A stretch of DNA of 49,286 nt from JAJNBA01 sp035512775 (GTDB lineage Bacteria > Actinomycetota > UBA4738 > HRBIN12): contig DATKDI010000068.1 of NCBI GenBank assembly GCA_035512775.1, positions 1 to 49,286 on the forward strand. Direction: 5' to 3'. Shown in pieces: positions 1 through 7,183 of this stretch. The notes under the pieces were generated by a model. That model saw only the letters and a list, made by a program, of their open reading frames with translations. It was not told where the DNA came from and made no database searches. Position numbers and translations under genes: made by a program. Within the stretch, counting starts at the first letter, position 1. Each line of letters starts with the position of its first letter.

Positions 1-1617
1 GTTCGCGCGATCGCGCCCGACGTCGGCGGCGCGTTCGGGGCCAAGCTACAGATCTACGCCGAGTACCACGCGGTTGCGGCCGTCGCGGCTCGGCTCGGGC
101 GGCCGGTGCGATGGCAGGAAACGCGTTCGGAATCGATGGTCTCGCTCACGCACGGCAGGGCGCAGGTCCAGACGGTGGAGCTCGGCGCTCGCCGCGACGG
201 CACGCTGGTGGGGCTCCGGGCCGAGATCCTGGCCGACATGGGCGCGTACCCGATAGGCGCCTTCATGCCAGGGACGACCCAGGAGATGCTGAGCGGCGTC
301 TATCGGATCCCTCGCGTCGCGAGCAGCGGGCGAAGCGTGGTCACGAACACGACGCCGGTGGCTCCCTACCGAGGTGCGGGACGCCCCGAGGCGACCGCGC
401 TCATCGAGCGCGCGATGGACATGCTCGCGACGGAGCTGGAGATGGATCCGGTGGAGCTCCGACGGAGGAACTTCATCCGGCCGGAGGAGTTCCCCCACAC
501 GACCGCCACCGGCGTGACGTACGACACCGGGGACTATGAGAAGTCACTCGACGAGGCCCTCCAGGTTGTTGGATATGACGCGCTCCGGGCCGAGCAAGCT
601 TCGCGCCGGGCACGCGGCGACGAGGTCTGTCTCGGCGTCGGCGTGGCGACCTACGTCGAGATCACCGCGTTCGGGGGGCGTGAGTTCGCTGCCGTCGAGA
701 TCGGCGAGGAGGGCCGCGCGACGGTGTCGGTCGGAACGACGCCCGCGGGACACGGGCACGAGACCGCGTTCGCGCAACTCGCCTCGGCATCCCTCGGGAT
801 CCCGTTCGAACACGTCACCGTCGTCCATTCGGACACGGGGCTGGTGGCGCGCGGTGAGGGGACGTGGGGCTCGCGCTCGCTGCAGATCGGCGGCTCGTCG
901 GTCTTCGAGCAGGCCGAAGCGGTCGTGGAGAAGGGTCGTGAGGTCGCCGCGGTGCTGCTGGAGGTGGATCAGGCGGATGTCGAACGCGTCGAGGGCGGGT
1001 TCGCGGTCCTCGGCGCTCCCGATCGCAGCGTCAGGTGGGCCGAAGTTGCCGCCGCGAGCGACGAGGGCTCGCTCCGCGCGGAAGGTCGCTTCCGACAACG
1101 TGGGTCGACGTTCCCGTTCGGAGCGCACGTGGCAGTGGTCGAGGTCGACACCGCGACGGGCCACGTGCGGTTGCTCCGTCACGTCGCGGTCGACGACTGC
1201 GGCCGGATATTGAACCCGGCCCTGGTCCGGGGACAGCAGCACGGCGGTCTCGGGCAGGGGATCGCACAGGCTCTGTTCGAAGAGGTTCTGTACGACGAAA
1301 GCGGCAACCCCGTGACGTCGACGCTCGCGACGTATCAGATGCCGAGCGCCGCCGACCTGCCGGCGTTCGAGACGTCGAATACGGAGACGCCGACCGACCT
1401 GAACCCGCTGGGCGCGAAAGGGATCGGCGAGTCGGCCACGATCGGCTCGACGCCGGCGGTCCAGAACGCAGTCGTCGACGCCTTGTCCCACCTCGGCGTA
1501 CGCCACATCGATCTGCCGCTTACGCCGGAACGCGTCTGGCGAGCTCTTTCGCGCGGCCGAAGAGGTATCGTTGCCGACCGGGATCGCCTCGGAGCCCTGG
1601 AGCACTCGGACGACTGA
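1..1617 (+). CDS. Xanthine dehydrogenase/CO dehydrogenase-family molybdopterin-binding large subunit (5' partial)
   Basis: The reading frame is open from base 1, so the N-terminus lies outside the window; 538 residues remain and end at TGA 1615-1617. GGAFGAK near residues 9-15 is the molybdopterin-contact glycine motif of the family. VAPYRGAGRPE near residue 120 occupies the place of the CoxL active-site loop, and the PYRGAGR form resembles form II or other hydroxylases rather than the AYRCSFR loop of true CO dehydrogenase. GIGES near residue 477 supplies the expected catalytic Glu. The family hydroxylates N-heterocycles, aldehydes or CO using a Mo-cytosine-dinucleotide cofactor with separate FAD and 2Fe-2S subunits, which would lie upstream. 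The substrate cannot be told from this fragment. Confidence 0.93.
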   Translation, partial: VRAIAPDVGGAFGAKLQIYAEYHAVAAVAARLGRPVRWQETRSESMVSLTHGRAQVQTVELGARRDGTLVGLRAEILADMGAYPIGAFMPGTTQEMLSGVYRIPRVASSGRSVVTNTTPVAPYRGAGRPEATALIERAMDMLATELEMDPVELRRRNFIRPEEFPHTTATGVTYDTGDYEKSLDEALQVVGYDALRAEQASRRARGDEVCLGVGVATYVEITAFGGREFAAVEIGEEGRATVSVGTTPAGHGHETAFAQLASASLGIPFEHVTVVHSDTGLVARGEGTWGSRSLQIGGSSVFEQAEAVVEKGREVAAVLLEVDQADVERVEGGFAVLGAPDRSVRWAEVAAASDEGSLRAEGRFRQRGSTFPFGAHVAVVEVDTATGHVRLLRHVAVDDCGRILNPALVRGQQHGGLGQGIAQALFEEVLYDESGNPVTSTLATYQMPSAADLPAFETSNTETPTDLNPLGAKGIGESATIGSTPAVQNAVVDALSHLGVRHIDLPLTPERVWRALSRGRRGIVADRDRLGALEHSDD

Positions 1618-1683
1618 CCGAGTGATGGCAAGGATCGGATAGTTCCGTGCACGAGGCGCCCGGCGCGGCGATATCGAGCTCGA

Positions 1684-1689
1684 TATCGT
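1684..1689 (+). promoter_or_regulatory. Leaderless -10 box (TATCGT) for the 1696 membrane protein
   Basis: TATCGT followed by exactly 6 nt and a GTG start. The transcript would begin at or next to the start codon, and no Shine-Dalgarno is present. No convincing -35 element is seen. Confidence 0.55.
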
Positions 1690-1695
1690 GGCCCC

Positions 1696-2127
1696 GTGGC
1701 GACCGTCATGCCGATCAGCGACCGGCGGGCTCGGCTCGCGTTGATCCTCGCAGTCCTCGGTGTGCCCTCCCTGGGCATCACGGTGCCATCGGCGATCTGG
1801 CTGGGGTTCCATGCCGTTCGCCAGCAGCGGCTCTCGAGCGGAGGGGAGCCGGCGATGGACTTCATCGCCCTGGTGATCGCCGGGCTGGACATCCTGACGC
1901 TCAACTCCGTGCTCCTGAAGACGTTCGACATCATCGATCCGCGACTCGCGTGGACCGGTATCGGATGGGGCCTCGGGCTCGCCACGGCGGTCGCGATCTG
2001 CACCGCGTCCACGCTCCGCATCCATCCCGAGCGATGGGGCGCCCTTCTGGTGGCGAGGGCCGGGCTCGTCACCGCCATGGTCGGCGGCACGGCCCTCTTC
2101 GTGCAGCTGATCGCCGTCATCGACTGA
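1696..2127 (+). CDS. Small four-helix membrane protein, DUF4190-like
   Basis: A 143-residue protein with four hydrophobic stretches (about residues 12-35, 55-75, 88-105 and 118-140). The N-terminal pattern, an ALILAVLGVPS-type segment followed by a short basic linker, recalls DUF4190-type membrane proteins, but the match is loose. The GTG start was chosen because TATCGT sits 6 nt upstream, the spacing used by other first genes here. It lies 78 bp after the molybdenum hydroxylase and 25 bp before the S9 peptidase, each with its own promoter-like box, so an operon link is doubtful. Function unknown. Confidence 0.7.
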   Translation: MATVMPISDRRARLALILAVLGVPSLGITVPSAIWLGFHAVRQQRLSSGGEPAMDFIALVIAGLDILTLNSVLLKTFDIIDPRLAWTGIGWGLGLATAVAICTASTLRIHPERWGALLVARAGLVTAMVGGTALFVQLIAVID

Positions 2128-2139
2128 CACCGGCGCTGC

Positions 2140-2145
2140 TACCGT
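2140..2145 (+). promoter_or_regulatory. Leaderless -10 box (TACCGT) for the S9 peptidase
   Basis: TACCGT followed by 7 nt and ATG at 2153, with no Shine-Dalgarno between them. Confidence 0.55.
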
Positions 2146-2152
2146 TGGCGAC

Positions 2153-3961
2153 ATGACGTCGCGCTGGGAACGCCGCTTCCGCGCGCCCATGATCACGTAT
2201 CCCGACTGGTCGCCCGCCGCTCCTCAACGGCTCGCGTACGAGTCGACGGAGAGCGGCATCTGGCAGCTCCACGTGGTGGATCTCGACCCCGGTGTCCGCC
2301 GGCGGGTCACCGACTCTCCCGTTGGCGTGATCTCCGCCGCCTGGTCGCCCGATGGCGCCGAGATCTGTTGGTGGCAGGACGAGACCGGGGACGAGTCGGG
2401 CCGCTGGTACGCACAGCCATTCGAGGGCGGCGAGTCACGGCTCCTGTTCCCCGAGCTGGAGCCTGGATGGAACGAAGGCATCTCGTGGGTGCCGGGGATG
2501 CTCGCCGTCTCGATCAGCCGCCGTGACGGGTTCGCGGTCTACGTGAGCGAGGACGGCGGCGCCACCGTGAAGGAGGCCGCCCGGAGCACCGAGCATATGC
2601 GCGTCGCCGGCCGGACCGGCGGTTACAAGCGGGGCGGTCTCTCCGCCGACGGGACGCTGCTCTGCCTGCAGCACGCCGAGCACGGCGACGAGATCCACGA
2701 GGCCCTGCGAGTGATCGACCCGCGGACGGGGGCGACGGTCGCCGACCTGGTCGATGGGGGGAAACAGCTCCTGTCCTCCGCGTGGTCGCCGATCGTCGGC
2801 GACCGTCGCCTGGCCGTCGTGCACGAGCGGAGCGGCATCCCACAGCCCGCACTCTGGGATCCCGTCACCGGCGAGTGGGGGGACATCTCCACGGGACTCG
2901 AGGGTGAGGTCTCAGTCGCGGACTGGTGGCCGGACGCGAGCGCTCTCCTGCTCTCTCAGCTCCACGACGGTCGGCAACGGCTCCACCGATCCGACCTCGC
3001 GAGCGGCGAGCTCAGGGCGATCGAGCACCCCGAAGGCCAGGTGGAGTGGGCGCAGGTGCGGCCCGACGGCCGGGTCTGGTACCGCCACGCGAGCGGCGCG
3101 TCTGCGCAGCGGATCCTCGACGACGCCGGCACGGAGGTGCTGCCGCTCGAAGGCGAGCCGGCGCCGGCCGGCCGACCGTACCGGTCGTTCCGGTTCGACA
3201 ACCGGCACGGCGACTCGGTGCAGGGGTTCATCGTGACCCCCGAGGGCGAGGGGTCGTGGCCGATCCTGATCCGTCCTCACGGAGGTCCCACGTGGCTCGA
3301 CGAGGACCGTTGGAATCCCGAGGTGCAGTCGTACGTGGACGCCGGGTTCGCGGTGGCCGCCGTCAACTACCGGGGCTCGACCGGGCGGGGTGCCGAGTGG
3401 CGCGACGCGCTGATCGGCGACGTCGGCGGTCCCGAGCTCGAGGACCTGAACGATGCCCTGGATCACCTCATCGCGGAGGGCATCGCCGACCCCGAGCGTG
3501 CGGTGGTGGGCGGTTGGTCCTGGGGCGGCTACCTGACGCTGATGATGCTGGGCAAGCATCCCGAGCGGGGTTGGCGATGCGGGATCGCCGGGATCCCGGT
3601 CGGGGACTACGAGCTCTCCTACGACGACATGTCGCCGCTCCTGCAGGCCTACGACCGGGCCCTGCTCGGCGGCCGCCCCGACGAGGTCCCGGAGCTGATG
3701 GCCGAACGCAACCCGATCAACTCAGCCGACCGGGTCGAAGCGCCGGTGCTCTTCCTGATCGGTGAGCATGATTCGCGGTGCCCGCTCCGGCAGGCGATGG
3801 CATACGTGGACCGGCTCGCGATGCGAGGCCATCCGCACGAGCTCTATCTCTTCTCGACGGGTCACGGCTCCCACGACATCGACGAGGAGATCCGCCAGCA
3901 ACGGGTGATCCTCGACTTCCTCGCCGAGCACGTTCCGGGTATGACGGTCCCTCAGGACTGA
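2153..3961 (+). CDS. S9-family prolyl oligopeptidase-like serine peptidase
   Basis: A 602-residue protein with an N-terminal TolB/WD40-like beta-propeller (about residues 15-345), rich in W-S-P-D-G turns, followed by an alpha/beta-hydrolase catalytic domain. The triad is visible: Ser456 in GGWSWGGY, Asp540 in GEHDSRCP and His571 in TGHGSH, in the order and spacing of family S9. The oxyanion region RPHGGPTW is also present. There is no signal peptide, so it is likely cytoplasmic and cleaves short peptides, with the propeller filtering access. The length is normal for acylaminoacyl-peptidase/dipeptidyl-peptidase-like S9C enzymes. The exact cleavage preference is not evident. Confidence 0.93.
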   Translation: MTSRWERRFRAPMITYPDWSPAAPQRLAYESTESGIWQLHVVDLDPGVRRRVTDSPVGVISAAWSPDGAEICWWQDETGDESGRWYAQPFEGGESRLLFPELEPGWNEGISWVPGMLAVSISRRDGFAVYVSEDGGATVKEAARSTEHMRVAGRTGGYKRGGLSADGTLLCLQHAEHGDEIHEALRVIDPRTGATVADLVDGGKQLLSSAWSPIVGDRRLAVVHERSGIPQPALWDPVTGEWGDISTGLEGEVSVADWWPDASALLLSQLHDGRQRLHRSDLASGELRAIEHPEGQVEWAQVRPDGRVWYRHASGASAQRILDDAGTEVLPLEGEPAPAGRPYRSFRFDNRHGDSVQGFIVTPEGEGSWPILIRPHGGPTWLDEDRWNPEVQSYVDAGFAVAAVNYRGSTGRGAEWRDALIGDVGGPELEDLNDALDHLIAEGIADPERAVVGGWSWGGYLTLMMLGKHPERGWRCGIAGIPVGDYELSYDDMSPLLQAYDRALLGGRPDEVPELMAERNPINSADRVEAPVLFLIGEHDSRCPLRQAMAYVDRLAMRGHPHELYLFSTGHGSHDIDEEIRQQRVILDFLAEHVPGMTVPQD

Positions 3962-3966
3962 GTCGC

Positions 3967-3972
3967 TATCGT
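3967..3972 (+). promoter_or_regulatory. Leaderless -10 box (TATCGT) for the zinc-ribbon protein
   Basis: TATCGT, 6 nt, then GTG at 3979. The box lies just after the stop of the peptidase gene. It is the main reason for choosing GTG 3979 over longer in-frame starts inside that gene. Confidence 0.55.
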
Positions 3973-3978
3973 GGGCCG

Positions 3979-4254
3979 GTGCCCACGTGGATCGTCGTCC
4001 TGTCCGCGCTCCTCGTCGCGTTCGTGATCTGGCGTGTGGGGATCACGATGCTGCGGTCCCTCACGCTGACGAATCCCGGAACCGATCCGGACGAGCCGGC
4101 TCCCGCGGAGGCGGAGGACGTCGACGACCTGGACGTCTACCTCGTCTGCGGCGAGTGCGGCACCGAGCTCAAGGTCTCGCGCCTCGGGGAGCTCCAGATC
4201 CCACGGCACTGCGGCGAAAAGATGCAGGTCGTGCGGCGATCGGGATCGAGCTGA
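3979..4254 (+). CDS. Membrane-anchored zinc-ribbon mini-protein
   Basis: A 91-residue protein: one N-terminal transmembrane helix (residues 4-25), an acidic Pro/Glu/Asp linker (32-50), then VCGECGTELKVSRLGELQIP and HCGEK. CxxC plus a later HC pair looks like a four-ligand zinc ribbon facing the cytoplasm. Longer in-frame starts exist inside the upstream peptidase, but GTG 3979 is preceded by a leaderless-type -10 and gives a clean signal-anchor protein. No family is recognised with certainty; small zinc-ribbon proteins of this kind are common in actinobacteria. It is convergent with crgA, 167 bp away. Confidence 0.72.
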   Translation: MPTWIVVLSALLVAFVIWRVGITMLRSLTLTNPGTDPDEPAPAEAEDVDDLDVYLVCGECGTELKVSRLGELQIPRHCGEKMQVVRRSGSS

Positions 4255-4305
4255 AGGGCACTTTTCCCCCGATCCCCACAGTTTTCCCCCGGCGTGTCCC
4301 CCAGG

Positions 4306-4314
4306 TTTTCCACA
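4306..4314 (+). other. Single DnaA-box-like nonamer
   Basis: TTTTCCACA fits the relaxed DnaA-box pattern TTWTNCACA. It stands alone in a convergent intergenic stretch with two looser TTCCACAT motifs on the other strand. No replication genes are nearby, so an origin is not claimed. Confidence 0.2.
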
Positions 4315-4364
4315 CCCGCGTGAAAGACGCGTGAAGATCGCACTGCGACGGAAGGCGTTCTCCA

Positions 4365-4404
4365 CGATGTGGAAATCCGATGTGGAAGATCACACGGCTG
4401 TGAT
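4365..4404. repeat. 10-bp direct repeat plus small hairpin between convergent genes
   Basis: CGATGTGGAA occurs at 4365-4374 and again at 4378-4387, 13 bp apart. It is followed by ATCACA-CGGC-TGTGAT at 4389-4404, a 6-bp stem with a 4-nt loop. The position between two converging 3' ends suits a weak bidirectional transcription end, but there is no T-tract. Confidence 0.4.
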
Positions 4405-4421
4405 TCGAAGAGGGTCCGGAT

Positions 4422-4664
4422 CTACTTCCAGAAGGTGAGGCCGACGAAGCCGGCGCCGATGATGCCCAGGCCTGCCCAGAGCACGCCGTTGGTGGCGAAG
4501 TCGCCCCGGAGGTAGTTCCCGATGACCACGACGACCCCGAGTCCGATCACACCCAGCACGAGAGGGCCGTACCAGCGCGGGCTCGCTTTCGAGCGCTTCT
4601 TCCGCTGCGGCTCGATCTGGTAGCGCTGACCGGTTCGCTTCTTGCGGGCTCGGGACTCCGGCAT
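4422..4664 (-). CDS. crgA: Cell division protein CrgA
   Basis: An 80-residue protein with a strongly basic N-terminus (MPESRARKKR) and two transmembrane helices (about residues 33-51 and 58-78) ending in a short FWK tail, the CrgA layout. In actinobacteria CrgA is a septal membrane protein that interacts with FtsZ and penicillin-binding proteins and helps place and time septation. The start at 4664 is supported by TACCAT exactly 6 nt upstream and by the family's usual MP[EK]S beginning; a longer in-frame extension overlaps the neighbouring gene and is not expected. It lies 26 bp downstream of the penicillin acylase gene on the same strand. Confidence 0.92.
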   Translation of the reverse strand: MPESRARKKRTGQRYQIEPQRKKRSKASPRWYGPLVLGVIGLGVVVVIGNYLRGDFATNGVLWAGLGIIGAGFVGLTFWK

Positions 4665-4670
4665 GGGCAG

Positions 4671-4676
4671 ATGGTA
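4671..4676 (-). promoter_or_regulatory. Leaderless -10 box (TACCAT) for crgA
   Basis: On the minus strand TACCAT precedes the crgA ATG by 6 nt. This suggests crgA has its own leaderless transcript although the acylase gene ends only 26 bp upstream. Confidence 0.5.
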
Positions 4677-4690
4677 CCTCTCGCCCGAGG

Positions 4691-6946
4691 TCAGCCTGGC
4701 ACGATCGTGAGGCGCTCCGTGGCGGCGGCTTCCACGGCGGCTCGGCTGAACGGGAGGGGCCGGAGCTCTCCCGCCGCCCACGCGGTCGTCTGGTCGTTCC
4801 AGTGCGGTGACGCGGGATCACCCGACTGCCCCGTCGGGAGGATGCCCATGCTGTCGTCGAGGTTCGCCAGGTCGTAGACGACCCGCCACGACGGGATGAC
4901 GCAGACGTCGAAGGGACCGGCGCCTTCGAAACCGGCCTTGTTCACGGTCTGTTCGTTGCCGCCGAGCGGGTGTTCGGCGGCGACGAACAACGGCTCGAGG
5001 CCTGGCATCCGCCCGAGCGGATGGGCGAACCGAGCCCGATGGATGTCGCCCCAGCGCCACCCCGCGGGGTCCGGTCCCATCGCGTCGGCGCACCGGTCCC
5101 AGGCCGCGGCAAGGGCCGGGTCGAGCTGTTCCCTCGACAGGAAGTCGCCGTCGAGGAGCACGGGGAGGGCTCGGCATCGGAACAACTCGCGATCCGTCAG
5201 GTACTCGGCAACGAGCGGCTCCTTCCCGTTGACCGCCCGGCGCGCGAGCTCGTCGATGAAGACCTCCCACAGGGCGGCGGCCGCCGAGTCGGCGGAGAGG
5301 TCGTGATCCCATCCGTCGAACAGGTCTCGAGCTCGCTCGTCGCTCAAGGAGATACGTGGAAGCAGCTCGCGCGCGGCGAGAGACACGGTGTCCACTTGGA
5401 TCTCCCGGCACGTGTCCACCGTGTGGTCGTCCCGCGCTTCGAGCAGCTCCGTGATCCGGGCGGCTCGGTCGAGCGCGTGGAAGTCGTTGCCGATCAGGTG
5501 CGGGTAGTCGTCGGCGTGGTTCCGATCGTTGGCCGACACGAGGTATGCCGTTCCCGGGTCGACCTGGGAAGGGAGCTCTTCGAACGGGATGAAGCCGTCC
5601 CACTCGTGCTCGGCGGTCCAGCCGGGTACCGGCACCGTGCCGTCGCCGGCCCGGCGGATGGGATAGAGCCCGGTGCACTGGTAACCGATCGTTCCGTCGA
5701 TGTCAGCATAGAGAAGGTTCTGGCCCGGGCACTCGAGCGCTCGGGCGGCGTCTCGGAACCCCTCGAAGCTCGAGACGTTCGCGACATCGACCAGCGCCGA
5801 GGGGCGGATGCTGTGCTCGGCGCCGACCCACCTGAGCGCGTAGGTGTCTTCGAGTGGGTGCTTCGCCGGGCGGAGGCGGCCGGTGAGATAGGAATCGAGG
5901 AGCGGGCCGTGCCGGGTCTCACGAACCTCGTGGACGATCGGCTCGTCGTTGCCCCGGGTGCGGATCTCCTCGTGGTGCACGGTCAGCGGTTCCCACTCGT
6001 CTTCGAAGCAGGCGGCGGTGCCGTCCTCGCTCAGGCGCTCGAGATAGAGGTCCTGGACGTCTCCGCTGACGTTGGTGACGCCCCAGGCGTGGTGGGCGGT
6101 CGTGCCGAGCACGATGCCGGGCGCGAAGGGCGCCGCCACCCCGCGAGCCTCGTAGCCGGGGGCTCGGAGGTGGAGCTCGACCCAGGCGCCAGGCTGCTGG
6201 ACCAGCAGGTGAGGATCGTTCGCGAGGAGGGGTTTGCCGGAGGCGGTCTTGGTGCCCGCGATCGCCCACTCGTTCGAACCCTGTCCACGCGGCGGGCGGG
6301 GGAGTTCTCTCAGGAGGTCGCCCGCGAGGCGGCCGGCCGCCGGCGCCGTGGGATGGTCGCTGAGGGGTGGGAGGAGGCGGCCGGCCGCCTCGTCACCCAG
6401 CTCCGCAGCGAGGTGCACGCGGAGCAGCTCGAAGTCCCAGTTGCCGGAGAGGCCCCAGGAGAACATCGCCCAACACGCGGCCCACGAGGCGTCGTCGCCG
6501 GGGAGCTCGGGCGACGCATCGAGCAGGACGTACTCGACGGACGGGGCGGGCATCGATGCGATCCACGCGAGGACCCCTTCACGGAATCGCGCGATCATCG
6601 CCCGTGACGTGTCGTCCCATCCGGCGGCGATCGCGGCACCCGCGCGGTTGATGCCGATCGTCCGCGTGAAACGATCGTCGTCGGCGGTGAGCTCACCGAA
6701 GAGCTCGGACAGCCGGCCGTTCGCCTGCTTCAACGCGAGATCGATCTGGAACAGCCGCTCGCCGGCGGTCACGAGTCCCTGTGCGAACCACAGATCGTCG
6801 AGAGAGTCGGCCGAGATGTAGGCGACGCCGTAGCGGTCGCGGAGCACCTCGACGGGATCGCGGAGACCCGGCGCGGTGAGCTCACCGCCGAGAGGGAACA
6901 AGGCGGTCTGTGCGCTCGCGCGGAGCTGATCGAGGAAGTCGGCCAT
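4691..6946 (-). CDS. Penicillin acylase-family N-terminal-nucleophile hydrolase
   Basis: A 751-residue member of the penicillin/aculeacin/AHL acylase family (Pfam Penicil_amidase). The family is made as a precursor that self-cleaves before a catalytic Ser. Here GQGSNEWAIAG places that residue at Ser224, giving an alpha chain of about 223 residues and a beta chain of about 528. LLANDPHL (near 242) and SANDRNH (near 470) are further conserved active-site stretches. The N-terminus MADFLDQLRASAQTALF has no signal peptide, although many relatives are exported, so it may act in the cytoplasm. The natural amide substrate is unknown. A TAGGCT box lies 9 nt before ATG, so a very short leader is possible. 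Confidence 0.92.
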   Translation of the reverse strand: MADFLDQLRASAQTALFPLGGELTAPGLRDPVEVLRDRYGVAYISADSLDDLWFAQGLVTAGERLFQIDLALKQANGRLSELFGELTADDDRFTRTIGINRAGAAIAAGWDDTSRAMIARFREGVLAWIASMPAPSVEYVLLDASPELPGDDASWAACWAMFSWGLSGNWDFELLRVHLAAELGDEAAGRLLPPLSDHPTAPAAGRLAGDLLRELPRPPRGQGSNEWAIAGTKTASGKPLLANDPHLLVQQPGAWVELHLRAPGYEARGVAAPFAPGIVLGTTAHHAWGVTNVSGDVQDLYLERLSEDGTAACFEDEWEPLTVHHEEIRTRGNDEPIVHEVRETRHGPLLDSYLTGRLRPAKHPLEDTYALRWVGAEHSIRPSALVDVANVSSFEGFRDAARALECPGQNLLYADIDGTIGYQCTGLYPIRRAGDGTVPVPGWTAEHEWDGFIPFEELPSQVDPGTAYLVSANDRNHADDYPHLIGNDFHALDRAARITELLEARDDHTVDTCREIQVDTVSLAARELLPRISLSDERARDLFDGWDHDLSADSAAAALWEVFIDELARRAVNGKEPLVAEYLTDRELFRCRALPVLLDGDFLSREQLDPALAAAWDRCADAMGPDPAGWRWGDIHRARFAHPLGRMPGLEPLFVAAEHPLGGNEQTVNKAGFEGAGPFDVCVIPSWRVVYDLANLDDSMGILPTGQSGDPASPHWNDQTTAWAAGELRPLPFSRAAVEAAATERLTIVPG

Positions 6947-7030
6947 GAGGTCGGCAGCCTATCGACGGGATCGTTCGCCATGCGGACGCGGCACGAAACG
7001 GTCACTCCCAGTTCCCCCTCGCCACCACGT

Positions 7031-7113
7031 GTCAAGGGGTTACCGACGAACACCGCGGACGATGTCGGGGTAGTGGCTCATGAGCCACTACCCGATGTCG
7101 GTAACCCCTTGAC
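7031..7113. repeat. Nested palindrome: 17-bp outer inverted repeat around a 26-bp perfect palindrome
   Basis: The outer arms GTCAAGGGGTTACCGAC (7031-7047) and GTCGGTAACCCCTTGAC (7097-7113) are perfect reverse complements. Inside, 7068-7093 is a 26-bp perfect palindrome with its axis at CATG (7079-7082). GATGTCGG occurs directly at 7061-7068 and 7094-7101. The element lies in the 237-bp gap between the ABC exporter 3' end and the acylase 5' end, both on the minus strand. It could fold as a branched hairpin or cruciform and end exporter transcription; there is no T-tract. A small mobile palindromic repeat is the alternative. The rest of the gap holds nothing I recognise. Confidence 0.9.
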
Positions 7114-7183
7114 AGGTCGCGCCGGAGGGTGGTGCGCGATCGATCTTCGGTCACGACTGGGAGATCTTGCAGACGGTGCGGGA

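Noticed and set aside
4261..4404. Replication origin
   Set aside because: Only one DnaA-box-like site, no dnaA, dnaN, gyrB, rpmH or parAB nearby and no AT-rich unwinding region.
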